A stretch of DNA of 64,000 nt from Bolinopsis microptera (Eukaryota > Ctenophora > Tentaculata > Lobata > Bolinopsidae): assembly GCF_026151205.1 (NCBI RefSeq), contig NC_087084.1, positions 10,815,453-10,879,452 of the forward strand. Direction: 5' to 3'. This document shows positions 1 to 12,183 of this stretch, in pieces. Made by a program: the position numbers and the translations under genes. Numbering within the stretch: position 1 is the stretch's first letter; the number at the start of each line of letters is the position of its first letter. Under the pieces are notes generated by a model. It ran no database searches. It worked only from the letters and a program-made list of their open reading frames with translations, and had not been told where the DNA came from.

Positions 1-1912
1 CTGAGCATTTAAAAGCACAAACCACAAGGAAAATTGGGTTATCAGACACCGAATTAATAAAAGAATCGACGCCATACACGAGTGGGAATACGGGTCTAGG
101 GGTCTAATGGGTAATCACTGAAGCGATAAATAATTAGGGCCGGAATAAATCCGACCTAGTCATTAGTTGGTGTCTTCTTTCGATTTCATAACAGGTCTAG
201 AAATAAACTGTCTCGATCAGTTAAAACCCTTATTATTGTATTTGTCATCACTGAGTCTATCCAGAAAAAAGCAGAAACTGAGACTGAATGAGACTGAATA
301 ACACGACTTAATCAGATTAATCTGTTAATAAGAACTCTAGAACAGTCGGAAGACACTCTCTAGTATCTATGAAAGAGACTAATGAGACACCACTACATCA
401 TATATAATCACCCCTTCACAACATCATCTCCAGCTGAAGACGATTTACACACGTATTTTTAATATAATCCCCCTCCAGGACTAATGAGAAGTGTTCCTCC
501 TTTTATAAGTATAAGGAAAGAAATGGAACTGATTTATCAGGATTTACAAGTATAACTTTAGAGAAAGAGAAAATGATGAAGAGGCCCAAACACTGAATGA
601 CATACCAATCAGAAAGTTAGAGTCGAAATGTTACAGACCTTATTTTCTTGTCCACTCTATGAACCATAATTACCTCCAATAACCCGTTGCTAGGAAATAT
701 CAAGGATACGACACCGTTCATTATGAGAGTAGAATAATAAATGAGCTTTCGTACTAAAGACAAGTTCCTTCCAAAGAGACAGAAACCATTTCAGTCTTCA
801 GACTTCATGTTTAGACTTCATGCTTAGACTTATTACCCTGACTTCAGACTTCATGCCCTCTAGAAAACGGATCTTTCTTCCCGAGTTCTCTGAATCAGTT
901 TAAGCAGACAGTTTAGTATTATGAAAGTGTTTCGTCTATTAGTCAAATGGTCGTCCAAGAATATGCTAATTGTAGTAAGTGCTTGTTTAAATTTCCATCG
1001 CATTCTGATGTATGTGACGTTTAGCTAGATAGAACAAATACTCTATCACGAACCAATAACAATGTATGCAAACCAAACAACGGGTTAAAAACACAAATTA
1101 GCCGGATATCCGGCAGATGTTTAAACTTTAAAACAAAAATCCTGCAAAGAGTGATGTGGTAACATTGTTATATTTCAATATTTGGTAAAGAGCATCATGA
1201 CGGCCCTCGACGGAAACAGCTAAGGTATAAAACAGCATGAAACAAGTAACCAATTTGAAGGAGGAAGTAAGGAGTACTTATTTAGTGATACCTACAAAAT
1301 ATCATGACCACGTTTAAAACAAGTAGACTAATGTGACGAATGTGACCGAGTGTAGAAGACAACAGATCCTAATATCTGGTGACGTAACGCAAAGTATTTT
1401 CAACAAGCACAAATCACACACGTCACAAGTCTGCCTCTACTTCTAAAAATACCAAAAATCGTCTAGAAAATGCGGAAATAAATAGAAAATAAAGATAAAA
1501 TTCACCGCAGCCTGTCAAACTTAGGTTTTACAATGCATTTAAATGGCAGGTAAGTCGATTTAACTGATAAAAGTATTGTCATATGAGAGCTATTTGACAG
1601 ATTTACAATCAAAATCGATAGATATTTTAAACTAAAATGAGATGTTTCAAAGTTTCAAAAGTATGGGAGGCTTGTTTACGATTGTTTGAAATGAAAATAT
1701 CACATTCATATATCACCATGTTTGAAATGAATGGAGTTTTTGGTTTGAGGCTTATGCCGCCCTGATAATGCAAATTTTGGTTTTGAAAGTCGGATTTTAA
1801 TTTTTGTTTGCAATATAATTGATTTATCCTCAATATAGGAGTAGATATTAGGGAACAACAATAACCAACAACTAACCAACAACTAACCAAAAATTAACCA
1901 AAAACTAAGGTA
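1..1912. other. No gene seen; AT-rich non-coding DNA
   Basis: Both strands lack convincing coding signal. Short imperfect repeats of AGACTTCATG occur at 801-855 and of AACCAACAACTAACC at 1861-1905. I recognise no element. Confidence 0.5.
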
Positions 1913-1976
1913 CTGTGACTGTGACTGTGACTGTGACTGTGACTGTGACTGTGACTGTGACTGTGACTGTGACTGT
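1913..1976. repeat. CTGTGA hexamer microsatellite
   Basis: Perfect tandem run of CTGTGA, about ten copies. Confidence 0.95.
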
Positions 1977-2311
1977 TTTGACCATGTGCCTTATAATTAA
2001 CTTCCTTTGACATTAAATCTCAAAAAATTCATCATAAATTCTGCCATAGATCCTTAATTTATCAATACATCACTACCAATCGAGCACAGTATTTAATTTT
2101 AAAAATTTATAAATGTAAATGAGTTATAATTCCAAACATTTCGTTAATGTTAACTTAGTGTAAACGAATATTGATTAGATGACAATGTTAAACAGTTGGT
2201 TCATGTTTACTAACAACTTGTTTGTGAGTTTGATAACTATGACTCCTTATCTTAATATACAATATATATAATAACATCTATAAACAAAAGAGCACATAAA
2301 GAGGCTCAGCA

Positions 2312-2755
2312 AAGTGCTGGCCTATTTACGCTTTCGAAGACTCCTTCGTTCAATATGTCTCAAAGTAAATAAACTCCTCCATCCTACTCTATCTCTTGCT
2401 AAGTTCACTAAGTTGGTAAAATCATCTTCGTTTTTCAAATAAATTTGTCTCTTAAATAGGTCCTTTTTCACAATAATATCATACAAATTAGTCCTGTGTC
2501 TACCCACTCGTCCCTTTAGCGTTTGACATCCTAGTGTAGCAAATAACAGAGACTGGTAGGCAGGCGTGTCGTTGTCACTGCGTAGAACATGACCTAGCAT
2601 TGTCCACCTTGCCTTTCCCACTCTCTCGGAAAGGGGCCTGGTCTGGGTACGAGCGTAGAGGGCCTTGTTGGATATTGAGCTAGGCCAATAGATGTGTAGG
2701 ATGCGCTTGAGGTGCTTTCTCTGAACAAAATCTACAGACTCTATACAATATACAG
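2312..2755 (-). pseudogene. LINE reverse-transcriptase C-terminal fragment
   Basis: Minus strand reads VDFVQRKHLKRILHIYWP, then SSISNKALYARTQTRPLSER, then VGKARWTMLGHVLRSDN and ARDRVGWRSLF. This is the C-terminal region of LINE-type reverse transcriptases, where R..W.GHVLR and RDR..WRSL are typical. Upstream RT core is absent and a stop follows at the 3' end. Confidence 0.75.
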
Positions 2756-2979
2756 TATATAAAGCGAGACGATAACTATTCTTTGGCAGTTTATTATTTA
2801 GCTTTCTAGCAGTATATATTTTGTTTTCTATATTCTTTCAGACTTTTACTTAAGTCTAGTTATACATTACTTTATCATATTTTATCGAACTAAGGTGTAG
2901 TATTGCCAGATCCCAGTTCATTTTGTAACGGAGTTTTATATTAACAGGAAACGATGTAACAGAGTCGATATATTTTAAT

Positions 2980-3330
2980 GTTGCCATGGGGTGGCAAGTC
3001 CCCATACATCGTGGTCCAGTAGTTTCATTGCGTCCTAATATATATATTTATCCGTACCATTTTACTGACACCACGGCATCAACGTTAGCACGACTTTCCG
3101 CAAAAACCGTAAAAGATATACAACTTAAACGTTTTTGACTGGTTCAAATGCTTTAAGTTTAATGGCCTTCAAATCAGCATGAAAAAATAAATAATTGACC
3201 AAAGAATAAGAATTTTAGTGCCCAAAATGTGGACCCCCAAGTGGTGTCAAAAACACGAATTAAAATTAAATAGGTAATAATTATTTTAAGATTTTAGTCT
3301 CTTGAGTCTTGACACCACGAGACTAATTAT
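2980..3330. repeat. Dispersed repeat with AAAACCGTAAAAGATATACA, copy 1
   Basis: About 300 bp closely matching 49700-49985: TACCATTTTACTGACACCAC, CGCAAAAACCGTAAAAGATA and GACCCCCAAGTGGTGTCAAA are shared. A third, more diverged inverted copy is near 55640-55830. Non-coding mobile repeat. Confidence 0.75.
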
Positions 3331-4145
3331 TAGAATGTACTAGAAAAGCCCTGTAAGTGCGCCGTAATAAAGTTTATTAATAAAACCACAGTTCTCATTA
3401 CCTAACTGTGGTTGTTTGTTTGTTTGTAGAACCCGTCCCCAATCTCGTATTGGATAATGACTAAACTCAGTTCTGAAATCTGAGTGTGAATACGGGTGGT
3501 ACCTGCAAGCAAGGACAAAAGAAAATCACAATTATTTTGGCTAAAAATCGCGGCACCGCGACAAGCGGTCCACTGTTCAATAACAAGCAAAACACAAATC
3601 AATAACTATAGATCCGACGACGTTTGTGACAAGTATCTAACAAGTGACAATCAATAACAACACTGATTTCACCTACTGCACGATTTCATAATCCACTGTA
3701 TGTCTAGTGGTCAAGTTAATGTCTAATGGTCAATTTTATGTCTAGTGGTCAAGTTTTATATGTCTAGTGGTCAACTTTATGTCTAGTGGTCAAGTCTTTG
3801 CCTTTTTAGCGTTTGCTATCTTATTTATTTTTGCATATTGAGCTGCTGAGTGCTGTGTTAACTGTTGCCGATCGGGAGATACTTGAGGAATGAAGATCGA
3901 GGGACAATAGTCTTAGTCTTACATTCTATTAGTTCACAGTTCACACACTACACATTCTCGACAATTTCGATCCAGTCCCATACTATTACCTTATAACTAC
4001 ACGCTACACAGTACACGTTCTTAAATGATATCAATAAATTTCTAAACGCACTCCATGCCATGTGATGATCGGAAAGGGGAGTTCTGCCTTCAGAGGTACG
4101 TATCGAGGATGACTCGAACCGAACATTTTATCAAGTTTTTTTTGT
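3331..4145. repeat. Non-coding, with TATGTCTAGTGGTCAA repeats
   Basis: Five imperfect TGTCTAGTGGTCAA units lie at 3700-3795. Near 3410 a GTTTGTTTGTTTGTAGAACC segment through CCCCAATC is found inverted near 39095-39125. No gene seen. Confidence 0.6.
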
Positions 4146-5742
4146 AACTACTTTTGTTCACGATTCATGCTATCCTGATCATTATTAGCCGAAAATGTTT
4201 TTTCGATTTTCGAAGTCCGTACCTACATTCGGAAGTGTGTGGACTGTGGACGTGCTCGGTTCCATACCTATTCTTATAGAGAACGTGATATTTGACCAGC
4301 AGATTTAAAGGAAAATACGCGATTTGTCGCAGCGAGAACTTTAAAAATCGCGATATGTCGCGAGGATCTGAGAAAATCACAATTTGTCGCGGCAAACGTA
4401 AAAAATCGCGATTTGTCGCGGAGAATGAGGAAAATCGCGATTCCGCACGTGCCGCGGTTTTCTTTTGTCCTTGCCTGCAAGTGTATTCATTAAGTTAGTG
4501 ATTAAGCATTTGGAATTGGAGTCCTGTAAAACTGCAGTTACAATTATAGAATTATGTGCTAGAGTATTTTCAGTAATTGCGATCGATATCGGATACATAG
4601 TTCCAAAATTTAAATCTCCAACTTTCTGCACAATGTACTGGAATGTTTTTTAAGTGGAATAGGAATAAAATCAACGATTTAATCTTTAGGAAAGTAAAAT
4701 TAATTCCCTGGTTTCTTAGTCATGAGCTTCAAAGTATGTAACGTCGATACCAAACCGATTAATGATTATTGACTTTGAGCGATGATAGCTAAGTAGTTGA
4801 CTCCTGGGTTGCATAATTTTCCTGATTCCTCAGTTTTTTAATGTGGTTTTTGTTCTTGTTCAGTTCTGTCCATATTTACTCGTGTTAAGTTTTTTAGTGT
4901 CATGTTGTCCTCAAATTATTTGTTACGACTTACGCGACTTATGCTGGTTCAGGAAGGAAATCATGAGGTGGCCCCACGTGTTTTAATCATGTGATGCAGG
5001 CACGTGAAATATCGTAGGGGAGCGGACGATATAATATTTAAATAATGAGAGGGACGATAATAAGATAAATAATTTAAATAGTTCACAAAAATATAAATAT
5101 TCTATTGTATCAAATGCATATCAGATGTATATATCAGTATCTATATCCTCATATCATAAGCATTAAATAGCCATTACCCCATGTAGCAATGGTTATTTTA
5201 ACACGTCTGCAGTTCCTGTGACGCTCCCTTAGAAGCCTCCCTTCTTAATATTAGTTTTATATAATACTAATGTTAATGAGGCGTCCTAAAAATGGTTATT
5301 CAATATCCATTTGTTAAGCACGTTTATGTTAATGTCTAAGTTAAAATCGGTAGCCCTTTTTTTGGGAAGCCCTGGATGATGCTTTGGATTCTTGATGAGA
5401 TTCTTTTTATTTTTGACAAACTAAGTTCGATGTTGTATTAAAGTATTAACGTGATAGACGACCTAATTATCTTTGGGTATAGGACACAAAAACCGTCCTG
5501 AATGATGGTTGTTTTAACTGAGAGGATTGATGGTTTGAAATTGAGTGTACACACCTCAGTGATTAATTCGTCTTGCGTCTGCCTAAAAGTAAAACTCGTC
5601 TTGGAACGTATTAACTACATGAATCACATTAACATGGACAAACGGATATTGTTACGGTTTTTTGGTTCCACCCTCGTGTCCATGCTAAAATGATTGATGT
5701 GATTCGCTCTCGTGTCTACTTTTTTAGGAAAGTACCGCCCTG

Positions 5743-6350
5743 GGTGTCCTCCACGAAAGTTATATCGTAAGTTATATCGTATACTCTAAGATCGATCGTA
5801 ACTTTACGATCGCGCCTAAAAAGTGTCCACGAAACATTTTGTACTCTGAGATCATGTAATTTAATTTATTTTGCCTCCGGAATTTTGTCCACGAAACTCA
5901 ATTCAAGGTTGATCGTAGAGCAAATTGTTTTATCACGTGACGCAGTACAATGTACATTGACCAATAGCAGATTCGCAACACAAGTTAATTCACGCAGTCG
6001 GAACGCGTAGCTCTTCCTGCTAAACTGTCCAAAGCAAGGATTTCCACCTTGCTGAGAGGGGGCACCGAGCTGGCGCCACAGACAGTCTTTCGCTGCTCGG
6101 TGCTCCTTTTCAATGTTGCGAAGCTTGGTCCTAGCAAAGCATGATTTTCGATCCAAATTCCTCCCTAACATCCCACCATTCTCTGTCTCCTTTACCGTTG
6201 ATCGCGTTCACCGACTTCGTTATTAGTAACCACAATTTCTCCTTTGCCTCGCTGGTTACAGTATAGGGGTAAATCGACCTTTGATGATAGCTGTGTTCTT
6301 CCCCGCCTCCTGCATAATAACTTGCACCTCCTCCGAGGTCAAGGTCAAAA
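5743..6350. mobile_element. Harbinger deletion derivative
   Basis: Begins CTG|GGTGTCCTCCACGAA like the intact element at 6851 and follows it closely for about 270 bp, then jumps to a segment matching the Myb-like gene (about 7920-8240 of the intact copy). The coding part is frameshifted (lesions such as GCTCGGTGCTCC). No right end is seen; the copy runs into the inverted-repeat arm at 6360. Confidence 0.8.
6010..6350 (-). pseudogene. Broken copy of the Harbinger Myb-like gene
   Basis: Minus strand matches the Myb domain region of the gene at 7446-8549 (same TCCGAGGTCAAG and AACGGTAAAGGAGACAG landmarks), but indels split it between frames. About one third of the parent coding sequence remains. 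Confidence 0.75.
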
Positions 6351-7445
6351 GGAAATCACGGCACCTGCAGAATCGCGATTTTTCCCACTCTCCGCGACAA
6401 ATCGCAATTTTAGACGTTTGCCGAGACAAATCGCAATTTTTGACGTTTGCCGAGACAAATCGCGATTTTCTCAGATTCTCGCGACAAATCGCAATAATTC
6501 CAGTTCTCTGAGGATAAAATGTGCGCATTCTCTTTTGAGTCCGAGGGCCAAATAACAGTATGACGTTCTTTATAATTATATTTATATGGAACTAATCACA
6601 TCCACAGCCTTCCGAATGTAGGTACGGACCGAAAAAGTATTTTCGGCTCAAAATGATCAGTTTAGCATGAAACATGAACAAAAGTAGTACCTCAATATGT
6701 AAGTTACTCTCCTTGTTTCTATATAAACATAACTTTTATAATAATTATAATTCTTACGTATAATATAGTAATTATTAAACTTAAAGCAAGCTTCTAAATT
6801 CTACATTATCACTAAAAGCCGCACAGACTTACTATCTATACACTTACCTGGGTGTCCTCCACGAAAGTTATATCGTAAGTTATATCGTGTACTCTAAGAT
6901 CGATCGTAACTTTACGATCGCGCCTAAAAAGTGTCCACGAAACATTTTGTAATCTGAGATCATGTAAATCAATTTAATTAGCCTCCGGAATCTTGTCCAC
7001 GAAACTCAGTTCAAGGTTGATCGTAGAGCAAATTGTTTTATCACGTGACGCGGTACATTGACCAATAGGAGATTCGCAACACAAGTTAATTCACGCAGTC
7101 GGAACGCGCAGCTCTTGTATAACGCCATTTTAATCATAAATTGAACTCGTTTTGCGTTGTGTTAATAGAATTGATGGCGGTCTTTATTTCTTGTTCTTAC
7201 TTTATTTCAAGTGTATCTAATGTAATTCTATCAAGTTTATTGATGTGTTATAAAATGTAATTTAAATCGTTTTAAATCATTCATCAAGAGCTAGAGACAA
7301 AAATAAACAAGTATGTTACAACAATATAAAATAATATGATAAATTCCATGCGTACCATGTAACTTAACTGTAAGATTAAAGATTATATATACCATAATAG
7401 ATCAAACGTTTATAATTATATGCTCAGTCACTGAGATATGTACAA

Positions 7446-8549
7446 CTACCACAATGAAATGTATTTCACTGATCGTTTATTTTTCGCTCGTTGCAGTCTA
7501 AGCATGCCTTCCTGGATGTCGTTTGTCCGTTTCTGTTCTGCCAGCAACTGCTTAAACTCGTCGTTTCGGACGTCTCTTGTCACCGTTCTGCTTGAGCGGA
7601 TCGAGCCAGTTGTAGCTCTAGCAGGAGGATTCTGAGAGGAGGTTTGTGTGGCTAGTGGAGAGGGTTGCAGTTGAAAGGAGGATGGTGGTGTTGATAGAGA
7701 GAAGGGACTCTGAATAGAGGAGTCGGGGGAGGGAATCGGGGTGCTGGATCTCGGGGTGCTGGATCTCGGGTTTCTGTTCAGGTCAAAGGATATTTCCGAG
7801 TCGTTACTGTCGTTTAGCACCAGGTTTGAGTGAGCTATCAAACTTCCAATGATTCCACAAGAACGTGACACATCTGCAGTGTCGATTCCTCCTGGAATAC
7901 CCCGAACAGTTGTTCCTGATATACTGTCCAAAGCAAGGGTTTCCACCTTGCTGAGAGGGGGGGCTGAGCTGGCGCCACCACCAGTCTTTCGCTGCTCCTT
8001 TTCAATGTTGCGAAGCTTGGACCTAGCAGAGCATGAAGTGTCGATCCATTTCTTCCTAACATCCTTCCATTCTCTGTCTCCTTTACCGTTGATCGCGTTC
8101 ACCGACTTAGTTATTGCTAACCACAATTTCTCCTTTGCCTCGCTGGTTATAGTAGGCGTGAATCGGCCTTTGATAATAGCTGTGTTCTTCCCCGCTTCCT
8201 GCATAATAACTTGCACCTCCTCCGAGGTGAAGTTCCGTGCTCGTTCCTTCTTGACAACTGCAGTTACGGGCTCCGCCTTCTGTTTCTTTCTTTTCCTTTT
8301 CCCTAGTGAGGCATTGATGATGGTTATCGGCGGGGTTATTCCATTATCCGAAGTAGTGAGGTCGCCATCTGATGTAATTCTAGCGAGTTCAGTGTCTAAA
8401 GTAGCGAGGTCAGCGTCTAAAGTAGTTAGGTCAGTGTCCAAAGGAGGTCCTGTCGAATCCGATGAGATCTGTTCAGTATTGGATGAGGAAGGCCGGTCTA
8501 TAGGATCAGAAGGTGGAGTAATAGCGGTAATATCAGATACGGTCTGCAT
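7446..8549 (-). CDS. Harbinger Myb/SANT-like DNA-binding protein
   Basis: 367 aa. A nuclear localisation signal-like run KRKRKKQK is at 84-91. A trihelix Myb-like domain follows at about 106-185 (FTSEEVQVIMQEAGKNTAII ... WKDVRKKWIDTSCSARSKLR), of the type in NAIF1 and MSANTD proteins. Then a proline/serine-rich linker and a C-terminal amphipathic stretch (FKQLLAEQKRTND). In this superfamily the Myb-like partner carries the transposase into the nucleus and to the element ends. It lies divergent to the transposase with about 0.8 kb between. A 239-codon plus-strand frame over it is a shadow. Confidence 0.85.
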   Translation of the reverse strand: MQTVSDITAITPPSDPIDRPSSSNTEQISSDSTGPPLDTDLTTLDADLATLDTELARITSDGDLTTSDNGITPPITIINASLGKRKRKKQKAEPVTAVVKKERARNFTSEEVQVIMQEAGKNTAIIKGRFTPTITSEAKEKLWLAITKSVNAINGKGDREWKDVRKKWIDTSCSARSKLRNIEKEQRKTGGGASSAPPLSKVETLALDSISGTTVRGIPGGIDTADVSRSCGIIGSLIAHSNLVLNDSNDSEISFDLNRNPRSSTPRSSTPIPSPDSSIQSPFSLSTPPSSFQLQPSPLATQTSSQNPPARATTGSIRSSRTVTRDVRNDEFKQLLAEQKRTNDIQEGMLRLQRAKNKRSVKYISLW

Positions 8550-9352
8550 GATGAAGGTTGATAACTGATAATTATAACAGAAAACAAATTTGAGCGAAGA
8601 ACGGGCGGGCGGGATAGATTCTGATAATCCCGGCTCCTGCTGTTAGTTTTTTCCCGCTTAAATTACCCCGGCACAGTTTCTATAATGGACAGAATTTTAA
8701 ACGTGTGGACTTCACTATTTTATGTAATACCAGTATTTAATTACCGGAGTTAATTATTTAGCTCTTTCCATTCATATACTCACTTTATCGTCTATCATGA
8801 GGCATGGTTTGTAGTTATTATCTCACGATCACCATTTATCCCCTTATAGTAGTTTAATTTCCTCATGTTACTTTGCTAAGTACTTTTCTCGGTAGCACAT
8901 TATACAATTAGATCCATTTTAGACCTTCTTGACTTTAACCTCATGGTTGTGGCACTTAATTCTAGGATGTTTAAGTCATTAACAGTTTTTCTTCCGGTTT
9001 TTATGGTCTGCCAAACGTTCACTCAGCACCTGTACTGATTACCAGCATAGTTAATCACTAATCTCCATCTCTTTGTTTTTCCCAGCCGCTAATCTGTAGC
9101 TCACTTTTCAATCGACCCAGTTTAGACCTCACGTCTAAGCTCTCTAAACCAAACCAAACCAAACCAAATTCAGTGTGTGTGATTTTGCTTACATTACTTG
9201 AATTCTTACATTACTTCCAGGATCAGTTCCAGCACTTTCTGAGTTGATTACCTATTATAATTATTATATATATATATTTCTCTTTCATATATATATATTG
9301 TATATATATAATAAGGAATTTTAACTAATAAATACACATATGACTATAATTT
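8550..9352. promoter_or_regulatory. Divergent promoter region of the Harbinger element
   Basis: About 800 bp between the two divergent transposon genes. AT-rich, with TATATATA runs at 9268-9310 just before the transposase ATG and a CAAACCAAACC run near 9150. No gene seen. Promoter role is inferred from position. Confidence 0.4.
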
Positions 9353-10561
9353 ATGACACCACACTCCCTCAACAATCAACTTAATTTATTTGCATTTAAG
9401 GAATTCACGAAATCAATAATGGCATTTTATCATTGGTATAGCAACAGGGTCACCGTCCAGAGCCATCCGGTCGTCAGTCGAACTCATCAGTCTGTTACTG
9501 ACTTTCTTGACCGCTCTACTGATACTTCAATAATAGATAATTTTCGTTTAGACAAAGTCGGAATCCATCATTTCGCAGAAAAAATCAGAAAACACGAGTT
9601 GATTGAGCGGAAGACTCAATCTGGCCTCCCTGTTGAGACTCAGCTCATGGTTGCCCTTAGCTTCTATTCCTCTGGCAACTCACTTCGCTCACTTCGCAGC
9701 ACTGCCGACCTCAAACTGTCACTTGGTTCTGTCGAGAATTGTGTAAAGAATGTTTCGGTTGCCTTGTCGTCATTGGCGAGTGAGTATATCACTAACTCGT
9801 GGGAAACAAGCTCGGTTGTTGCGACTAAACAAGGTTTCCTGGATTATGGTGGGTTTCCAGGGTGTCTTGGGGCAATTGATGGGACTAAGATAAAGATAAG
9901 AGCCCCGTCAGTTGACGAAGATGCGTATGTGGGTCGGCATCCCGGACACTACATTAACTGTCAGGCAATTTGTGACCATAGATTAAAGTTTTTGGAAGCA
10001 TCTGTTCGGTGGCCTGCGAGCGTAAATGATTCTACAATATGGGAGCATTGCTCTTTCAGAGAAGAACTGGGGCTTTTCCTCGCTTCAAAACCCTCTGACT
10101 ACCAAGGTTGGCTCATTGGGGATTCGGGGTATGCTCAGAGAGAAGAAATGATGATACCGTATCTTGAACCGGACTCCACGGCAAAGGTAAAATATAATGG
10201 ACGCCACAAGAAGTCTCGGTGTGTAATTGAGCGGGCATTTGGGGCACTAAAATCTCGCTTCAGATGCCTCTGCAAGGAGAGTGGGGGTGCCCTGATGTTT
10301 GCACCTGATATGGCATGCGCTATAATCGTGAGCTGCATGGTGTTGCATAATTATTGCATTGAGCGGAATTTCCCGATGACAACTTCAGAGCATGTGAAGA
10401 AGAGCATAGAACTTGAGAACATTGCTAATGTGTCGATCCGACCACCACCTACTATCTCACAATCCGATAAGACGCTCAGCATCCGCGGGATCGTGGCAAG
10501 AAACAAACTAATGGTTACTCACTTCAGCTCCAAGAAAAGGTTAATTTCAATACACCTTTAA
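9353..10561 (+). CDS. PIF/Harbinger transposase (HARBI1-like)
   Basis: 402 aa DDE endonuclease. A helical N-terminal domain (about 40-145) is followed by the catalytic core: D176 in GAIDGT, D257 in GDSGY and E293 in VIERAFG, with the usual ASVNDSTIW segment between and LHNYCIERNF near 331-340. All catalytic residues are present and the frame is unbroken. ATG at 9353 is used; M23 is an alternative. It cuts at the element's inverted ends with help from the Myb-like partner. Confidence 0.92.
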   Translation: MTPHSLNNQLNLFAFKEFTKSIMAFYHWYSNRVTVQSHPVVSRTHQSVTDFLDRSTDTSIIDNFRLDKVGIHHFAEKIRKHELIERKTQSGLPVETQLMVALSFYSSGNSLRSLRSTADLKLSLGSVENCVKNVSVALSSLASEYITNSWETSSVVATKQGFLDYGGFPGCLGAIDGTKIKIRAPSVDEDAYVGRHPGHYINCQAICDHRLKFLEASVRWPASVNDSTIWEHCSFREELGLFLASKPSDYQGWLIGDSGYAQREEMMIPYLEPDSTAKVKYNGRHKKSRCVIERAFGALKSRFRCLCKESGGALMFAPDMACAIIVSCMVLHNYCIERNFPMTTSEHVKKSIELENIANVSIRPPPTISQSDKTLSIRGIVARNKLMVTHFSSKKRLISIHL

Positions 10562-11385
10562 GTTTAATATAATTGTATTTTATTTGATGACTATAACACA
10601 TCATATCACATGGTTCAAAATAACCATATTTCTATGAAAATTCGACAAAATATTAATCATGGTAAAATTTTTACTATCTACTAATAAATTTACGCGCAGG
10701 GTCAGGCAGTGACAAAGCGACAGTGGCAGTGCAGCAGACTGATACTTGAGCAATTAGTACAGCACAGAGTCAGAATGATTATTCTTTGGTTAAATGCGCA
10801 ATTATATTTTGTTAACTGTGAGGTCATCATATTTTTATCATTACCCGTATGAGCAGAATGGTAATAATTTTTAATTTCGTTCAATGGGTATATTAGCATG
10901 TCCTCTATTGTTATTGAAATAATATAACTATAAACACTTTTATCCGATCACAGACTATTTTGATCAGTACCATTTAAAGTCATTAAACGTTTAAGAATAT
11001 AGGAAGAAGATTCGGTAATAGCGTAATATCGACCTCTAAGTTGATCGTAAGTCCCTAAAAGTTGACAAATAGGTGTCGTGAGTTATATCGTAAGTGGCCA
11101 TTTCTACGATCAACCAAAAGTTCAACTTACGATCAAATTTTGAATCTACGATCGCGTGATTCACCTCACGCAACCATCACGCTCCTTATTTGGGTTAATA
11201 AGGTGGTAGTAGGATATCATATGTAGATCGTAAAGTTATATCGTAAGTAGCTAAAGTTCAATCGTAAGGCTTAAATCGATTAACGTTTCGTGGACAGATT
11301 GATAGTAACTTTGACAGTGGATGTCTCACGATCGTAAATATTACAGCCTAAGTTTGATCGTAACTGCTTCGTGGAGGACACCCTG

Positions 11386-12180
11386 GGGACCCAAGGCTAT
11401 TATATGTATTTATGTTCATAATCACATAGAGATTATCGAGTAGAGATTCGTCAGAGCGCCGCCAGCACAGTAATCTAATTCTACACACAAAGCAACTAGC
11501 AATTGTCATTACCCTAATCCTATGAACCAGTGCATCCCTAATTCATAAAGTCATAATTCGTGTAACGATGAAAAAAACTTAGGCTCTTGGGCTTCGTCAG
11601 AGTTTGTGGGCACTATACCGAAAAAAACCAGCCACGAACCTCTTACCGTTTTCTAACTTGACAATAATCAATCGTAGGCATCATGAAGAAGAGTCTGTTT
11701 AGATCTTAACACTACTAATACTATAGCTGATCAGTACACACTAATTCTAAAGATTATTAATATAGATGTTATTGTTTTTCCTGACGAGCCTGTCGCTCCC
11801 TAATCTAACTAGACTTACAAGCTAGTTACCGAATTTATGACATCTAACTTAGCTCTGCAAATACATTATCAATATCTTTCGCCGCAAATTCACCGCGATT
11901 TTGCCTAGTTTGACTTGTCGCGGCAAATAATTTCGCGTTCAACACCGTTACCATGGTTATTATGCAACCTTTTACTTTTTACCTAATTTGCACGTGGGCG
12001 ATCGTACAGACAAAAAAAATAATTCTTTGAATTATAAGTAAGACTAGAAAGCCCGTGGTCACAGAAAGGAAGCTTATAGTATTCTTTGGTAGTCAGTTTT
12101 ATCGCATCAAAAACTATGCGAGTATACAGCCCATTAAAATGTAGCTCTCACTCATCACTGAACACAACGTAATTACGGGT
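11386..12180. other. No gene seen; one dispersed-repeat copy
   Basis: At about 11585-11650 (CTTCGTCAGAGTTTG, ACTATACCGAAAAAA, CTCTTACCGTTTTC) is a third copy of the repeat found at 28760-28850 and 29995-30075. The rest is unassigned. Confidence 0.5.
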
Positions 12181-12183
12181 ATA

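Larger units (their letters stand above)
4146..6690. mobile_element. Inverted-repeat element with AAATCGCGATTTGTCGCGG subrepeats
   Basis: Arms 4146-4470 and 6360-6690 are inverted copies. Landmarks are ACTACTTTTGTTCA, GTACCTACATTCGGAAG and repeated AAATCGCGATTTGTCGCG units within each arm. The arms enclose about 1.9 kb including the Harbinger derivative. A related AATCGCGATTTTGCC-like stretch occurs near 11895. Non-autonomous; superfamily unknown. Confidence 0.7.
6851..11382. mobile_element. PIF/Harbinger DNA transposon, apparently intact
   Basis: 4532 bp element bounded by inverted ends GGTGTCCTCCACGAA and TTCGTGGAGGACACC and flanked on both sides by CTG (6848-6850 and 11383-11385), a 3 bp target duplication as expected for the superfamily. 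It carries the two divergent genes such elements need: a Myb/SANT-like DNA-binding protein (minus strand) and a DDE transposase (plus strand). Both frames are open, so it may be recent. Subterminal regions repeat GATCGTAA and TATATCGTAAGT motifs in both arms, likely binding sites. Confidence 0.88.

Noticed and set aside
7849-8568. 239-codon plus-strand frame
   Set aside because: Antisense shadow of the Harbinger Myb-like gene, which has a clear domain on the minus strand.
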